A stretch of 64,000 bases of DNA, from the NCBI RefSeq assembly GCF_964204645.1, contig NC_134026.1, forward strand, positions 21,036,650-21,100,649. Reading direction: 5' to 3'. This document shows, piece by piece, positions 53,101-62,553 of this stretch. The first letter of the stretch is position 1, and the number at the start of each line of letters is the position of its first letter. The notes below the pieces were generated by a model. The model was not told the DNA's origin and made no database searches. It saw nothing but the letters and a program-made list of their open reading frames with translations. The translations under genes and the position numbers were made by a program. This stretch comes from Tubulanus polymorphus (lineage: Eukaryota; Nemertea; Palaeonemertea; Tubulaniformes; Tubulanidae).

Positions 53101-56100
53101 CAAATCTGGATTAAAGCCTTGATATTTGTTTGAAATCTTACATGCTCTGCTGTATATGCGCACTGTTCAAAATCCGGATTTAACTGATTCGGATTGAGCG
53201 GGTTTGACTGTATTTGAAGAATACACGCGTCGATGCGACCAAAAAAAAAAGAAAGTATACGACAATTTCAAGCCATGTTTTTCTTTGTATATTTCTTGTC
53301 TCAGATAGCCTCAATGGGCTCGTCGTCGAGTCTTCTTAGTTTACCCGATGATGCGACCAGTCGACGACGGAGTTTCGATACGCCTCGCAAAGGGCGAAAA
53401 TTGCATTTCTCCCTGAAACGCAGAAACAGTGACCCAGAAGGCCCCTGTAGTTTGTTTCAATCCCAAGTATGAATAATTTTAGAGGTTGAAGATATATATA
53501 CATATATATCCAAATATTTCTTTTTATGTTTGCACGCTGAAAGCATTTAATCTTAATAGACTTTTGTGTCGCTTTTAAGCATTATTTTCACCACGTGACG
53601 CAGTTTGAAAACCGATCATTGTGTAATAATCATTATTCATTCGATGAAAACGTTTCCTTCATAAAGCACGACTTGCTTCTGAATAACTAATGCTTTATGA
53701 CAAACTTATTCGTGCATGTAAGCCATGCTTCCTAACAGCAACATGTAACATGTCTGAAAACATGAAGCGTTTATTTTGTACCTTTACCTTAATGTCTGTG
53801 AAATATAATCGATAAGTATTGTAAGAAAAGAATATGGTCCGAAATAATGCTTGCGGCTGCATGCTCTGAAAACTGGTTGATTGGAACAGACGTTGTAGCC
53901 GAGATATACTGGTAACTCGGTTATGTCGGAACACCAAAAATGCAATATCACCGGTTATCATTGACTTCAAAACAACTTGCCATCTGAAGATAATGTCTTG
54001 GGAGAGTTTTTTCCCTAGTTTTTAGTTTTGTTCTGTCTTTTTTGTTTGTAAACAAGACGAAGACGTCTGCCATCGCTTTGCTTCAACGAAATTGCATTCG
54101 GTCTAGTCTCCTCTCTTTCGGCTTGATTCACACGATTTATGTATCGTTTCTTAACCGCGGGTGCTAATTTTGTTTGTATACGATCTTATGTTTGTTTTCT
54201 TTTTTTTTTTAACGTATTGTACAAATCCTGTCCAGGTCGCAGTCCCGGCCATTCGGTTCGGATATGAACTTCGATAAACACCTTCATTTTTTCTCTGATT
54301 TTATGATTTTTAACTTCTGGGTCTTATTTGGACTATGTTCTTCTGCTTTTCTAAGCTTTAACACAATTATTGTTAAAAAACCATATATGCTAATTCATTT
54401 ATCAGCCATTGTTTCGGACTTATTGCAGTTAAGACTTAATGAAATTTAAGAGCGTCGTTCAATTTGAATTTCATCGAATAAGAATTTTAGAAATTATAAT
54501 TGTTGAATGTTACCGAGGTTCTGCTGGTTATTCTAGAAGCCGCCACAGACCCCTGGACAGCGCAGCCATCCGCCGTCGATCTCCTCAGCGTCGCAGGAAT
54601 CGGTTGAAACGAAATCGGAATCGCACGCGTCCGCGGACCAACATCGAGTGCGACACCCGAGCATGCCTAATCCGATTCGAGCGTCCGATATTGTTGAAAT
54701 GTCGCCGAATCAATCAATGTCATCGCTGTCATCCGCTGATCCCCCACGCAAGGTTTGTACAAGATGCGCAATGAAAAACTTAAAAGTCGATTTTTTACAA
54801 ATTTTTCTATCCAGCTCAGTTTATTGCTACGCAGCCGGGTATGTACATAAATTATCTAATCAAGGATGAACACTCAACCAAGAAAACCATGGAATCCAAG
54901 TTTAGAAAGTTTTAAGATTTATAGATTCAATCAAAAATACATAAATTATTGATGATTATTTATTATCTATGTATTTTTGATTCTATGAACTGCTATCAAC
55001 AACAAGGTCATTTGGAATGACTGATTTTATTGGAAACTCACTTAAGTTGTCATAGTTTGGATCATCATTGTGTGCCGACTTATCTAAATGACAACTTAAA
55101 CTTGGTGAATTGAATTGTAAATAAAAATAGGGATTAGAAAATAGATGACTTCTGTGATGTGATGGCGAATTAAGTGAGTTAGGCTGTAGAAAAACGCGCT
55201 AAAACCAAATGAAATGTATTCATTATATGGGCATTATTACAGTGGAACTTGTTACAACGAACTCTGATACAACAATTCATCGGATATAACAAACATAGAT
55301 TTTTGTCCCCAAGTAAGACAATTCGATTAATTTCGTACTGGATATAATGAACTATCGGTTATAACTAACATATTTTCTGGTCTCGTGAACTTCGCTGTAA
55401 CAAGGCTCCACAGTATATCTATAATAGCAATATGAGCTGATATGTACTGCTGTTTCTTTGCATTTCTGGAGAGTTAAGAAAATAGATAGTATGGCTTCTA
55501 TAGAGAGGAGATTTCAATTAGAAAATGGGTGGCTTTTAATTGAAATTCTTGTTCTACTCTATTTTAACGATATTACGTTTCAAATATTTCTCTGATCAGA
55601 CTCCGAGCACGCCACAGAACGTAATTACGCAAGCGTCGTCAGACATTGCGTCTGTCACAATGACCTACGCTACGTCTGACATGAGCAGCAAACATTCATC
55701 ATCCACGACTGTTGCTGAAGGGTATGTATAACTCTGTGAAATTTTTTTCGGTATTTCTGTGCAAGGACAAAAGCTCAGTGATGTCACCTTTGGAGAACTT
55801 TACATAGTGACCATTGAAACTTACATTGTTTTCATGATACCGTATCTATCCAAGTTGTTGATAAGTTAGGGTCGGTTCCATATTCTTAGCTTAGTGGCAA
55901 GTCTTAGAACATCTCAGTTCTATTGCCAATCTAACAACTACGACCAATCTTAAGATTCAAGACCACTTTTGTACTTATGTCCTCGACCATGGAAATGGCC
56001 CGAATAGATGATTTGGAAAAAATAAGTTTTGATTTTCGCCTTGTCAACCATCCACTGGTTAAATCTAACCATCTTTTAAGCTATGTAGTATTCGCAAAGA

Positions 56101-59100
56101 AGCTAATTACAAGTATTTTTTGGTTGCTTTCAGCAGTAGTGTATTTGGTGATGACGAACGTCTGAGCACTTGTTCATCATTGACGGATATTGTTGAAGGC
56201 ATGATGGATCCTAGGTATGTTTTGATGTACATTACTAGAAAAATATTATACATTATCTGTTCTAAGTTAGTGGAATTCTTTCAAATGTACTGCGTTATTC
56301 GATGAGAATCTTGGTGAAATAATCCCTGGAAGTAAAATGGTCGAAAATGGGCTGATTATAATTCGATTTTTTACCTTTAACAACCGTAAAACTAGGCTCT
56401 GATGCCTGGTTTTACAAAGCAAGATTTTCATTAGTTTACAACTTTCTCATTTTCATTAATCTCGCTTTGAATACAGTATTATATGAGAATTCTCGACTTT
56501 TTCTGTATTTAGCGAGGGATTGAGCTTTATTCCGATGCAACCTGGGTTACCACAGTACTGTTTCATTGCTGGTGAAGCCACAGCCTGGGTTTGCTGTTAC
56601 GTAGACGGAGTTGAGAAACCGGATGGAGCCGTATCTCTTTTACAGGTAATTCTTCGTACCCGCATCTTGCAGGGATGACCAGCTCCAGGCAGGGATTTCA
56701 GTTGCACACAGGGTCCACTAGGATAGGGGTTCGTCCCAATGCCATCTACCGGGCAGTTTGATTTTCGGTCCCAAGACATCTGGTTTGCTGTAATAACGTG
56801 ATGAAGGTTTAGTTTGCGACAAATGATTGATGAAAAGTAAATTTGTCGCACAGCAAATTTTCATAAAACATAGCCAATCATAATTACCATCAACAAAGGT
56901 TTATTAGGTAAATCAACTCAATTTATTTATTTTTTTTTTGGTTTTCAGCAAATGATTTATGAGAAGTTAATTTGCCACGCGTCTAACAATATAGAGCATC
57001 CTTTCATCAATGGCTTCCTGCTCTACTATATAATCACTGATAAGAAAAAAGGTAAGGCAACATTCAGAGTGACTGATTATATATACTTGCATTTGTTGAC
57101 CTATTTCTGGAATCAGTTTTGTAGCGCTATGGCTTGATAAATTTTTAGTTATCGCAAAACAGATTATCATAATTTGGTTATTCATAAAAAGACTTGAGTT
57201 AAATATTGCTGACTTTGCTTTGTCTTTTCTGAAACAAGACTGATGAGGTATCATTAACGCAAAAACAAACATGATATCAACTGGGCTGTTGACATTGTCT
57301 AGTATTTTTCTTTCAGAGTTGACATACAACACGTGTTTCCAGAACGAGTGGTGCGAAGTAGTGGTCGATTTCGACCACACAGTCTTTCAATCGAACATTC
57401 CGACATTTTTACAAACCGACATACCGCCGATATCTCCAGGGAAGAGTCGCGCGAAAGATCTAACCAAACGTGGAAAAGATGGCGGCATTGGTGAATATCT
57501 TAATTGATTATTAGACTAAACAAAAATGATACCTTGTTTCTCCTAATCGGCCGGGTCATCTTGTAAATCCCGATGAAATTTGTTATCAGTTCATTTCAGT
57601 TCATGTAATCAGTTAATATAGCTGCCGGGTCGGTTATATTAAAATTGATCGTGAAGAAAGTAATATACAGGGTAGATAGGCGGCTGGCCGGTCAGCCTTT
57701 AAGCTAAGCAGAATAGGGGAGCTTCTCTGAGTCTTGATTTTGATAGCTGATTGAACAAAAATTTGTCTTTTAAACTTAGATCAACCAAAATCTACACTTT
57801 TACTTGCTAAGAATTTTTTGCAGCATTTTACAGCACTAGATGAACATTTTTGAACATCCTGTTGTAAACTGCATGATTTCGGAACCCCAGTGATGCGCCC
57901 TTTGAATACTACTAGAGCTAAACTAATCTTTAAGTCCTGACACGTTTTTTGAAATATTTTATTGTATCGTTCTCTCTCCACGTTTGATTGTGGCTATTCT
58001 ACCATTGGAATATTTTGCTTGAATATTTTTTTACGAGTTTGATGGAATGTTTTTCTCCGATTTTCAGATCCACGTAAAGTGCACGGAAAGGAGGTGAACG
58101 TCGATGTTGATCCAGCTGGTAAAAGCGATCGCGATGAATGGGCTGTTGCGCAGTACCACAGCCACTACAGTCCCGATGGTCCCTTTTCGTTGGAAGTCCA
58201 GTGGATTGTGGCGACAGGCGCAATTCTCGGAGAATTGGTGAGACCGAGATAACATTTCAAATGACTGTATATAAAATGTAGTAGAAACATATTCACGTGA
58301 ATTGAGTTACTGTAAATTCAGCTGGGTTTTAGAACTGGCTTGGTCCTACTCAGTACTTATGTTTGAAAATACTGTAAGTCAAATTAGCTCAATTTCATCC
58401 GGATTTTGATCTAATCCAGATATTGTTTACAGCTCACCTATACCCGGTGCCTAAATGTATGTAAAATATGACTTAACACCAGACTTCTCAATAATTGGAT
58501 TGATTCGATTGGTACAAAATCATCTGAATCATTAAGAGGGCTCTGCTTTAGTTTCTTCCTTTGTAAGATCAATCAAATTGTCCCTCAGAAAAAAGCATAA
58601 TAAACATTGTCTATAGCGGTAGCGCCAGGACTGGCAAGTGTTTCTAGTAAAGACGAATATACCTGCGTAGATTTACAGATTTTTTCATATTGACAAACTG
58701 TAGGGACAGAAAATTTTGATCATTTAAACTTTTTGATTATTATACCAATTTGAACGGATCACCAAAGAGTCTAAATTTCTTTAATCTCAATTTTTGTAAA
58801 TTTTGCATATGTTTTCCAGGTGTACAGTTGGGTACGCAAAGCTAGTAGTTGCGGATTTCATTTCATACCGGTGCCACTCGATCAATTCGCATTACCATAT
58901 ACTCAAAACTCAGATCCCTTGCGCGGCCCGGTGTTCATTCCGCTAAATACATGCTGCTTGATGGAAAACACTGATTTATTAGTTGGTAAGTTTAAGAAAA
59001 ATCCGTGGTCAGACAGTATGATGTCCTTGATCTTAGATGAAGCCATATTTCTTTGTGATTTTTCAGACTTCCCTCCTGGAATAAAGGACAAACGCATGAT

Positions 59101-60204
59101 GCTGTTCCAAGAATCGATTTTAAAACGGTAAATAATGTTTATTTTAGAAAATAGATCTCGAAAAGTGTTAGCATTGTAACGTGCTTATGGTTCAAAAATT
59201 TTGCCTGAGACATAAGCAATGACTTCCACCCTATGTGGTAAAATTCTTCAAACTGGACCTGGAAAATTCAAATATGGAGAAAAGGAGTCAAGAAATAGAC
59301 ATTTGAAATGTCATTTTGGCCTTAATTCCACAGCCGGTAGCTAGGTAATTAGCCATTTCTCATTGAAATTCGTGATGGGTATATTTTGGGAGGAGATACA
59401 AGTTTTCCGATCAGTCAATTTTCAAGCTATGGCCATCTTTGTTTCATCAGCCCTCATTAGTAAAAAGAAAAGGTTTTTTTTAGGGGGTATTGAATAATGG
59501 AATACATGTAACGTGGTTTACCCATATTAATGCATTTACGCGTTTTCAATGTTAATGTCAGTTTGTCAAGCATTTCACCAAATGAACATGGTGTCTAGCA
59601 CCTTAAGTTTACATGCCTCTTAGCAAAGAGTTGTCGGCGTTTCACGTGTTATTTTATCTCGGTTTTCAGATTTGGATTCATGCGAGATCTGTACTCGACG
59701 AATAGTTCCGACTCATGGGGTCTCCTAGACGACGAACTGAAGTACGTGCACTGCACCGGCGGAATGTTCGCTCTCATACCGGAAACGACCGCATCCAACG
59801 TCAAATCAGCCGATACTCCGCTGGGACGAACGCGCGCCCATCAAACCCAGAGTCTACACAAAGAGTTCGTCGCCAGACAGGTCGCGAATTGCGAGCACCC
59901 GGCTGGATTCATCTGGTCGTGGAACTTCATGTTGACGAAACGCTGGCGCTCGCAGAACACCGGCGACGAAACGTTCCCCGACAAAATGCTCGCCGATTTT
60001 CGACGATTCTGCTCGAACGAGGACAACCGGCTCATCGATTATTGGGACAGCTGTAAAGCGAAAGCCGCCGAAGAGTATAGCAAAATGATTTCGAGCACAT
60101 CCGACGACGACTTCGAATCAGACGACCCCGGAATACAAATTAACGTTTCCCCGCAGCTGGTTTCAGAAGCAGATTTGACCGAAATGACGATACCTCAAGA
60201 ATGA
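34269..60204 (+). CDS. DEPDC5: DEPDC5/Iml1, GATOR1 complex subunit (complete, 43 coding exons)
   Basis: 43 plus-strand exons join with perfect phase into 5406 bp, 1801 residues (human protein about 1600). Recognition rests on long stretches shared with DEPDC5: LVINPKEFP near the N-terminus, [56 protein letters not shown]...[27 protein letters not shown], a DEP domain, and the C-terminal [10 protein letters not shown] and [11 protein letters not shown] blocks. In other animals DEPDC5 with NPRL2 and NPRL3 forms GATOR1 at the lysosome; it contacts Rag GTPases and its complex acts as GAP for RagA/B, restraining mTORC1. The extra length lies mainly in Ser-rich linkers. The start ATG opens [11 protein letters not shown], which aligns with the family N-terminus. 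Introns hold several MITEs, two SINE heads and a Helitron fragment. AATAAA follows at 60427. Confidence 0.95.
38443..42591 (+). CDS. DEPDC5: DEPDC5 exons 13-20: mid region
   Basis: Exons: 38443-38536, 38654-38684, 38897-39023, 40296-40495, 40977-41201, 41726-41826, 41898-41965, 42419-42591 (residues about 407-746). The conserved [11 protein letters not shown] and RALINPFAP...[14 protein letters not shown] blocks are here. Exon 14 is a 31-bp microexon whose skipping would break the frame. Exon 20 begins a Ser/Thr-rich linker ([16 protein letters not shown]). Confidence 0.9.
39275..39365. repeat. Old SINE-like repeat with an AAGTGTCTTGCCCAGGGA core
   Basis: GGCACTGGGGATAAGTGTC, then TTGCCCAGGGATA and GACCAACAACCTGGAATTC, resembles a sequence block found in ancient dispersed repeats of many animals (AAGTG-CTTGCCCAAGGA). 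Lies in DEPDC5 intron 15. Boundaries unclear. Confidence 0.35.
41246..41602. mobile_element. MITE with CAGGGTCCCTACGA termini
   Basis: 357 bp in DEPDC5 intron 17. Left end CAGGGTCCCTACGACT; right end in reverse complement CAGGGCCCCTACAGATC. The interior is rich in CTCCTTTAAAACTCCTTCAA-type words. A partial relative in the other direction lies at 63480-63565. CAGGG ends suggest a hAT-type origin (inference). No convincing 8-bp target duplication. Confidence 0.6.
42680..42780 (-). mobile_element. tRNA-like SINE head, minus orientation
   Basis: On the minus strand GGGCTAGTGTGGCAGGG resembles a polymerase III A box and GGTTCCAATCCCTGG, about 35 bases on, resembles a B box. That is the layout of a tRNA-derived SINE head. 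It is an imperfect inverted copy of 42890-42990. Not a functional tRNA: no acceptor stem could be paired. Confidence 0.5.
42890..42990 (+). mobile_element. tRNA-like SINE head, plus orientation
   Basis: CTGCGCACCCGGTCTAGTGT, then GTCAGGGTTTCGTG, GATGCCATCAGGTTGGAATTC: matches the reverse complement of 42695-42775 at most positions. The A-box-like TCTAGTGTGTC and degenerate B-box-like GGTTGGAATTC sit in the expected order. The following open frame of 122 codons (42888-43256) is repeat-derived. Confidence 0.5.
43283..49073 (+). CDS. DEPDC5: DEPDC5 exons 21-25: frame-neutral linker exons
   Basis: Exons 43283-43354 (72 bp), 44448-44498 (51), 46659-46736 (78), 47392-47457 (66) and 48942-49073 (132). 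All begin and end in phase 1 and are multiples of three, so any subset can be skipped without breaking the frame. They encode short Ser/Thr-rich pieces (such as [16 protein letters not shown] and [18 protein letters not shown]) between the conserved middle block and VDWKSM. Introns here are long, 0.6-2.2 kb. The arrangement suggests alternative splicing of the linker, as known for the same region of vertebrate DEPDC5; which forms exist is unknown. Confidence 0.75.
45869..46044. mobile_element. pogo/Tigger-like MITE in DEPDC5 intron 22
   Basis: Left end CAGTTGATACTCGATTATCC; right end in reverse complement CAGTCAATTCTCGACTATCC, both followed by A/G-CCAC. TIRs of about 25 bp. Inner copies of CCGCCACCCTT-type words. 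Confidence 0.65.
47630..47904. mobile_element. MITE with CAAGGGC(A/G)G termini
   Basis: 275 bp in DEPDC5 intron 24. Left end CAAGGGCAGGTTTAGG; right end in reverse complement CAAGGGCGGATCTAGG (13 of 16 match). The interior is GC-richer and has open frames on both strands (47648-47884 plus, 47865-47641 minus) that are not genes. The GGATCTAG end recurs near 18780 and 33715. hAT-type origin is possible. Confidence 0.6.
49594..51996 (+). CDS. DEPDC5: DEPDC5 exons 26-32: conserved middle-C block
   Basis: Exons: 49594-49744, 49854-49947, 50237-50362, 50471-50556, 51099-51273, 51375-51457, 51867-51996 (residues about 880-1161). Begins [20 protein letters not shown] and includes EEYLMSIGR...KITVTRY and [22 protein letters not shown], all aligning with the family SHEN/structural core that lies against the Rag heterodimer. 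Exon 28 carries a Ser/Arg-rich insert before the conserved EEYL. Confidence 0.92.
52516..52709. mobile_element. MITE with GATACCTTGTTTCTC termini
   Basis: Left end GATACCTTGTTTCTC; right end in reverse complement GATACCTAGTTTCTCC. The reverse complement interior contains TAATC/TTATTGGAC...GGTCAT, matching the family at 57524 and 3503. DEPDC5 intron 32. Confidence 0.65.
53039..53210. mobile_element. pogo/Tigger-like MITE in DEPDC5 intron 32
   Basis: Left end CAGTGAATATCCGCTTAATC; right end in reverse complement CAGTCAAACCCGCTCAATCC. Both then continue CGGAT/GGGATC-like. It ends about 95 bp before exon 33. Confidence 0.55.
53305..56214 (+). CDS. DEPDC5: DEPDC5 exons 33-36: low-complexity linker before the DEP domain
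   Basis: Exons: 53305-53466, 54537-54752, 55600-55721, 56134-56214 (residues about 1162-1354). Exons 33 and 34 are phase 0 at both ends (162 and 216 bp) and Ser/Pro/Arg-rich ([25 protein letters not shown]), so they too could be skipped in frame. Exon 36 encodes [14 protein letters not shown], which aligns with the conserved helix that precedes the DEP domain. Confidence 0.85.
55241..55413. mobile_element. pogo/Tigger-like MITE in DEPDC5 intron 34
   Basis: Left end CAGTGGAACTTGTTACAACG; right end in reverse complement CTGTGGAGCCTTGTTACAGC, both followed by GAA. Inner words CGGATATAACAAAC and CTGGATATAATGAAC add sub-repeats. Confidence 0.6.
56513..60204 (+). CDS. DEPDC5: DEPDC5 exons 37-43: DEP domain and C-terminal domain
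   Basis: Exons: 56513-56645, 56949-57051, 57317-57490, 58068-58237, 58820-58985, 59067-59127, 59670-60204. Exons 37-38 encode the DEP domain (about 1355-1433: ...[15 protein letters not shown]...[14 protein letters not shown]). Exons 39-43 encode the C-terminal domain, with DVDP...[33 protein letters not shown] and a final acidic tail ([14 protein letters not shown]). The large last exon is GC-rich relative to the introns. TGA at 60202-60204. Confidence 0.93.
57524..57712. repeat. Repeat with GATACCTTGTTTCTCC start
   Basis: Starts GATACCTTGTTTCTCCTAAT and contains CGGCCGGGTCAT and GGCGGCTGGCCGGTCAGCC. Same family as 52516-52709 (opposite direction) and 3503-3600. Lies in DEPDC5 intron 39, shortly after exon 39. 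Confidence 0.55.
59310..59510 (+). mobile_element. Partial Helitron-like copy in DEPDC5 intron 42
   Basis: Words such as CATTTCTCATTGAAATTCGT, GATGGGTAT, TATGGCCATCTTTG and CATCAGCCCTCATTAGTAA follow the order of 60930-61060 in the element at 60472. It lacks the 5' end and the tandem core, keeping only GGGGGTATTGAATAATGGAA from the core edge. Confidence 0.6.
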
Positions 60205-60426
60205 AAATCTATCCGTTTAAGACTGTAATTAATACTTCCTTTTTTGCTAAAAAAGTTAATTTATTCATGTTGGTGCTATGTTGTAGTTTGAGAACATTTT
60301 TGAGAACTGGTTTTACTTAAAACAAGTTTAAATCAACGGAGTTACAGTGAAGTTAACCTCCAGGTTAAAGACAATATCATTGTTGTTCAATAACTATCGA
60401 TGTAAAAAGCTTATTGGTCTATAAAT

Positions 60427-60432
60427 AATAAA
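60427..60432 (+). terminator. DEPDC5: Polyadenylation signal of DEPDC5
   Basis: AATAAA 223 bp after the DEPDC5 stop codon and 40 bp before the Helitron begins, so the transcript should end close to the insertion point. Confidence 0.65.
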
Positions 60433-60471
60433 TGAAAAAGTATTTTTCCAATTCCATTTGAAACTTGTGCA

Positions 60472-61736
60472 TCCTGTTTTTAGCCCACTTGGGACTTTAG
60501 TCCCAGCGGGCTATTGCGTTCACTTTTCATCCGTCGTCCGTCCGTAGACGGAATCCAGTTATTTTGGGAAGTTTTGAAGACGCTTCAAGATAATGTCTTG
60601 ATATTTGGGTTACACATGTATCTACCCTAGACACATCTTCAGCCCAAAAACTGGCCCTGTCAGATTCAAGATGGCCGACTGGCAGCTATTGTTGTTCACC
60701 AAAATCAGCACTTTTTACACATTTTTGAACTTTTTGAGGGAAATTTTGAAGACGCTTTGATCAATTACCTTGATCTTTCGGATATATGTGAATTCCCCCA
60801 GGGCCCATCAGCATAACAAAAATTGGGTCGATCGGACTCAAGATGGCCGTCCTATGACCTTTTTAGTGCCCAAAAATGTTAATTTTGGCCCAAATTCTGA
60901 GTCCTGTAGCTTCCTACTGGTTTATCATTTCTCATTGCAATTTGTGATGGGTATTCTTTGGAAAGGGATGTTTTATACCTGAGACAGGTATTTTTCATCA
61001 GCCAATTATGACGCAATTGGCGGCCATCTTGGTGTCAGCAGTACTCATTCGTAAGTGGGAAAAATTTTTTTCACATCATATTGATACCTAAGCGTATTTT
61101 GTTACGACAATCAATTAGAAAGTTGTAGCTCATAACGTGTTCTATGATTGTGGTGAGTTTCAAGGTCATTGGTTTTTGTATATGGCCACCAGGGGGCGTT
61201 GAATAATGTAATATCTTAGTATTTCTATATTATATTCGTATCAATGCATATTTTGTAACCACAATCAATTGCAAAGTTGTAGCTCATGACATCATCTATG
61301 ATTGTGGCAAGTTTTAAGGCCATTAGTTATTCTATATGGTCACCAGGGGGCGTTGAATAGTAGAATAACTTAGTATTTCCTTATTATATTGGTACCTAGG
61401 CATATTTTGTTACCATGATCAATTACAAAGTTATAGTTCGTGACATGTTCTATGATTGTGGTGAGTGTCAAGGTCATTGGGTTTTGAATATGGTCACCAG
61501 GGGGCATTGAATAGTAGAATAACTTAGTATTTCTATATTAAAGTGGTAACGAGGCATATTTTGTTATCACAATCAATTACAAAATCGTAGCTGCTGACAT
61601 GTTCTATGATTGTGGTGAGTTTCAAGGTCATTGGATTCTGTATATGGTCACCAGGGGGCGTTGAATATTGAAACTGTTAGATTGTTGAGCATTTGGAACC
61701 ACTTCCCAAGTGGGCATGGTGTCCCTGGACCCCTAG
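60472..61736 (+). mobile_element. Non-autonomous Helitron (pearl-like) with tandem core
   Basis: 1265 bp. Starts TC after an A (A|TCCTGTTTTTAGCCC) and ends CTAG before a T (CCCTAG|T). These are the Helitron 5'-TC and 3'-CTRR ends and an A|T target. A perfect 6-bp-stem hairpin (CCACTT-CCC-AAGTGG, 61699-61713) sits 19 bases before CTAG, as expected for a Helitron 3' end. The interior has four 154-bp tandem repeats. There is no Rep/helicase, so it is non-autonomous. Tandem cores of about 160 bp are described for pearl elements of bivalves. Seen: ends, hairpin, repeats. Inferred: class. Confidence 0.75.
61081..61696 (+). repeat. Four tandem 154-bp core repeats
   Basis: The word ACCAGGGGGC(G/A)TTGAATA occurs at 61188, 61342, 61496 and 61650, exactly 154 bp apart each time. 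GCATATTTTGTTA and TCTATGATTGTGG recur with the same spacing. The array stops two bases before the 3' hairpin of the Helitron. Copies differ by scattered substitutions without net indels. Confidence 0.9.
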
Positions 61737-61752
61737 TTATTCATTTGTAAAT

Positions 61753-61871
61753 GTGATGTTGAAAAAATTCTCTGTAACTTGGGGACCAGGTGGGCAACTT
61801 GCCCACTTGCAGGTTGAAATGCTCATTAATCTGACGGTCAGATTAGTGACGGGATCAATATTCAACATCAC
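61753..61871. repeat. Nested palindromes, small fold-back element
   Basis: Outer arms GTGATGTTGAA (61753-61763) and TTCAACATCAC (61861-61871) are exact inverted repeats. Inside lie two further hairpins: GTGGGCAACTTGCCCAC (61790-61806) and AATCTGACGGTCAGATT (61828-61844). Probably a tiny MITE inserted between the two Helitron copies. Confidence 0.7.
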
Positions 61872-61876
61872 TTATT

Positions 61877-62252
61877 GAACATGTGCAGAAATCATTGACC
61901 TTTAGACTTGCCACAATCATTGAATGCGTCAGGATGGACCCGATTTTTCTCAAGTATGATGGGCCATAGGGAGATAGATACATATGGAACATCATAAAAT
62001 TGATTGCAATTTTGAATAATTTTGATTGGAGAAACTTCAGAATTTCCCTTGAAAACCTGTACAAAAGTGATATTGGGCCAGTTTTTGGACAGCAGATATG
62101 TCTTGAGGAGATACATGTACCAACCAAATATCAAGACAATCCACTGAGGTGTCTTGAAAGCTTCCCAAAATGACTGGATTCCATCTGTAGATGAATAGTC
62201 AAAAGGCAAACGCCAAAAGTTAAAGTACCAAAGTTCCAAGAGGGCTAATAGA
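61877..62252 (-). mobile_element. Truncated Helitron relative, inverted
   Basis: In reverse complement it starts TCTATTAGCCCTCTTGGAAC, TTTGG, and follows the 5' part of 60472 (GGAATCCAGTCATTTTGGGA, GTCTTGATATTTGG, CCAAAAACTGGCCC). It ends within the first core repeat (GATTGTGGCAAGT). It has a 5' half only. Open frames of 90 and 115 codons across it are not genes. Confidence 0.7.
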
Positions 62253-62493
62253 AATAAAGACTTAAACTACAAATCAATTAATCATAAATTAACAAATGTT
62301 TAATAATTCATAAAACTTGTTGCTCTCTCTAGTACACTACGTAAGAGATTTCACTGCAATCTATGTCATTTTTCATTGCTATCAAATATTCCGTTGGATG
62401 CTACAAAGTTTCTTGAGTCGTTTATCGATGATCTAAGTTATTTTCGCACAAGTTAAAGTCTCTATAATATAATAATCCTAACAAACACCATGA

Positions 62494-62553
62494 TTATTCG
62501 TCATCGTCTTCTTCCTTCTTAGCGTAGTTATCTTTTATGTGCTCCCACAGTTT
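62494..62553 (-). CDS. Probable last coding exon of an unidentified gene
   Basis: After a good 3' splice site (TTTTTCAG) a phase-0 frame encodes KLWEHIKDNYAKKEEDDDE and stops at TAA. ATTAAA on the same strand near 62304-62299 could be its polyadenylation signal, giving a 3' untranslated region of about 190 bp. The acidic Lys-Glu-Asp tail is common at protein C-termini and does not identify a family. The gene would run to the right, beyond the window or with exons not recognised here. Confidence 0.5.
   Translation of the reverse strand, partial: KLWEHIKDNYAKKEEDDDE

Noticed and set aside
61081-61696. CRISPR-like or other prokaryotic array
   Set aside because: Units are 154 bp, contiguous and without unique spacers, in an animal genome.
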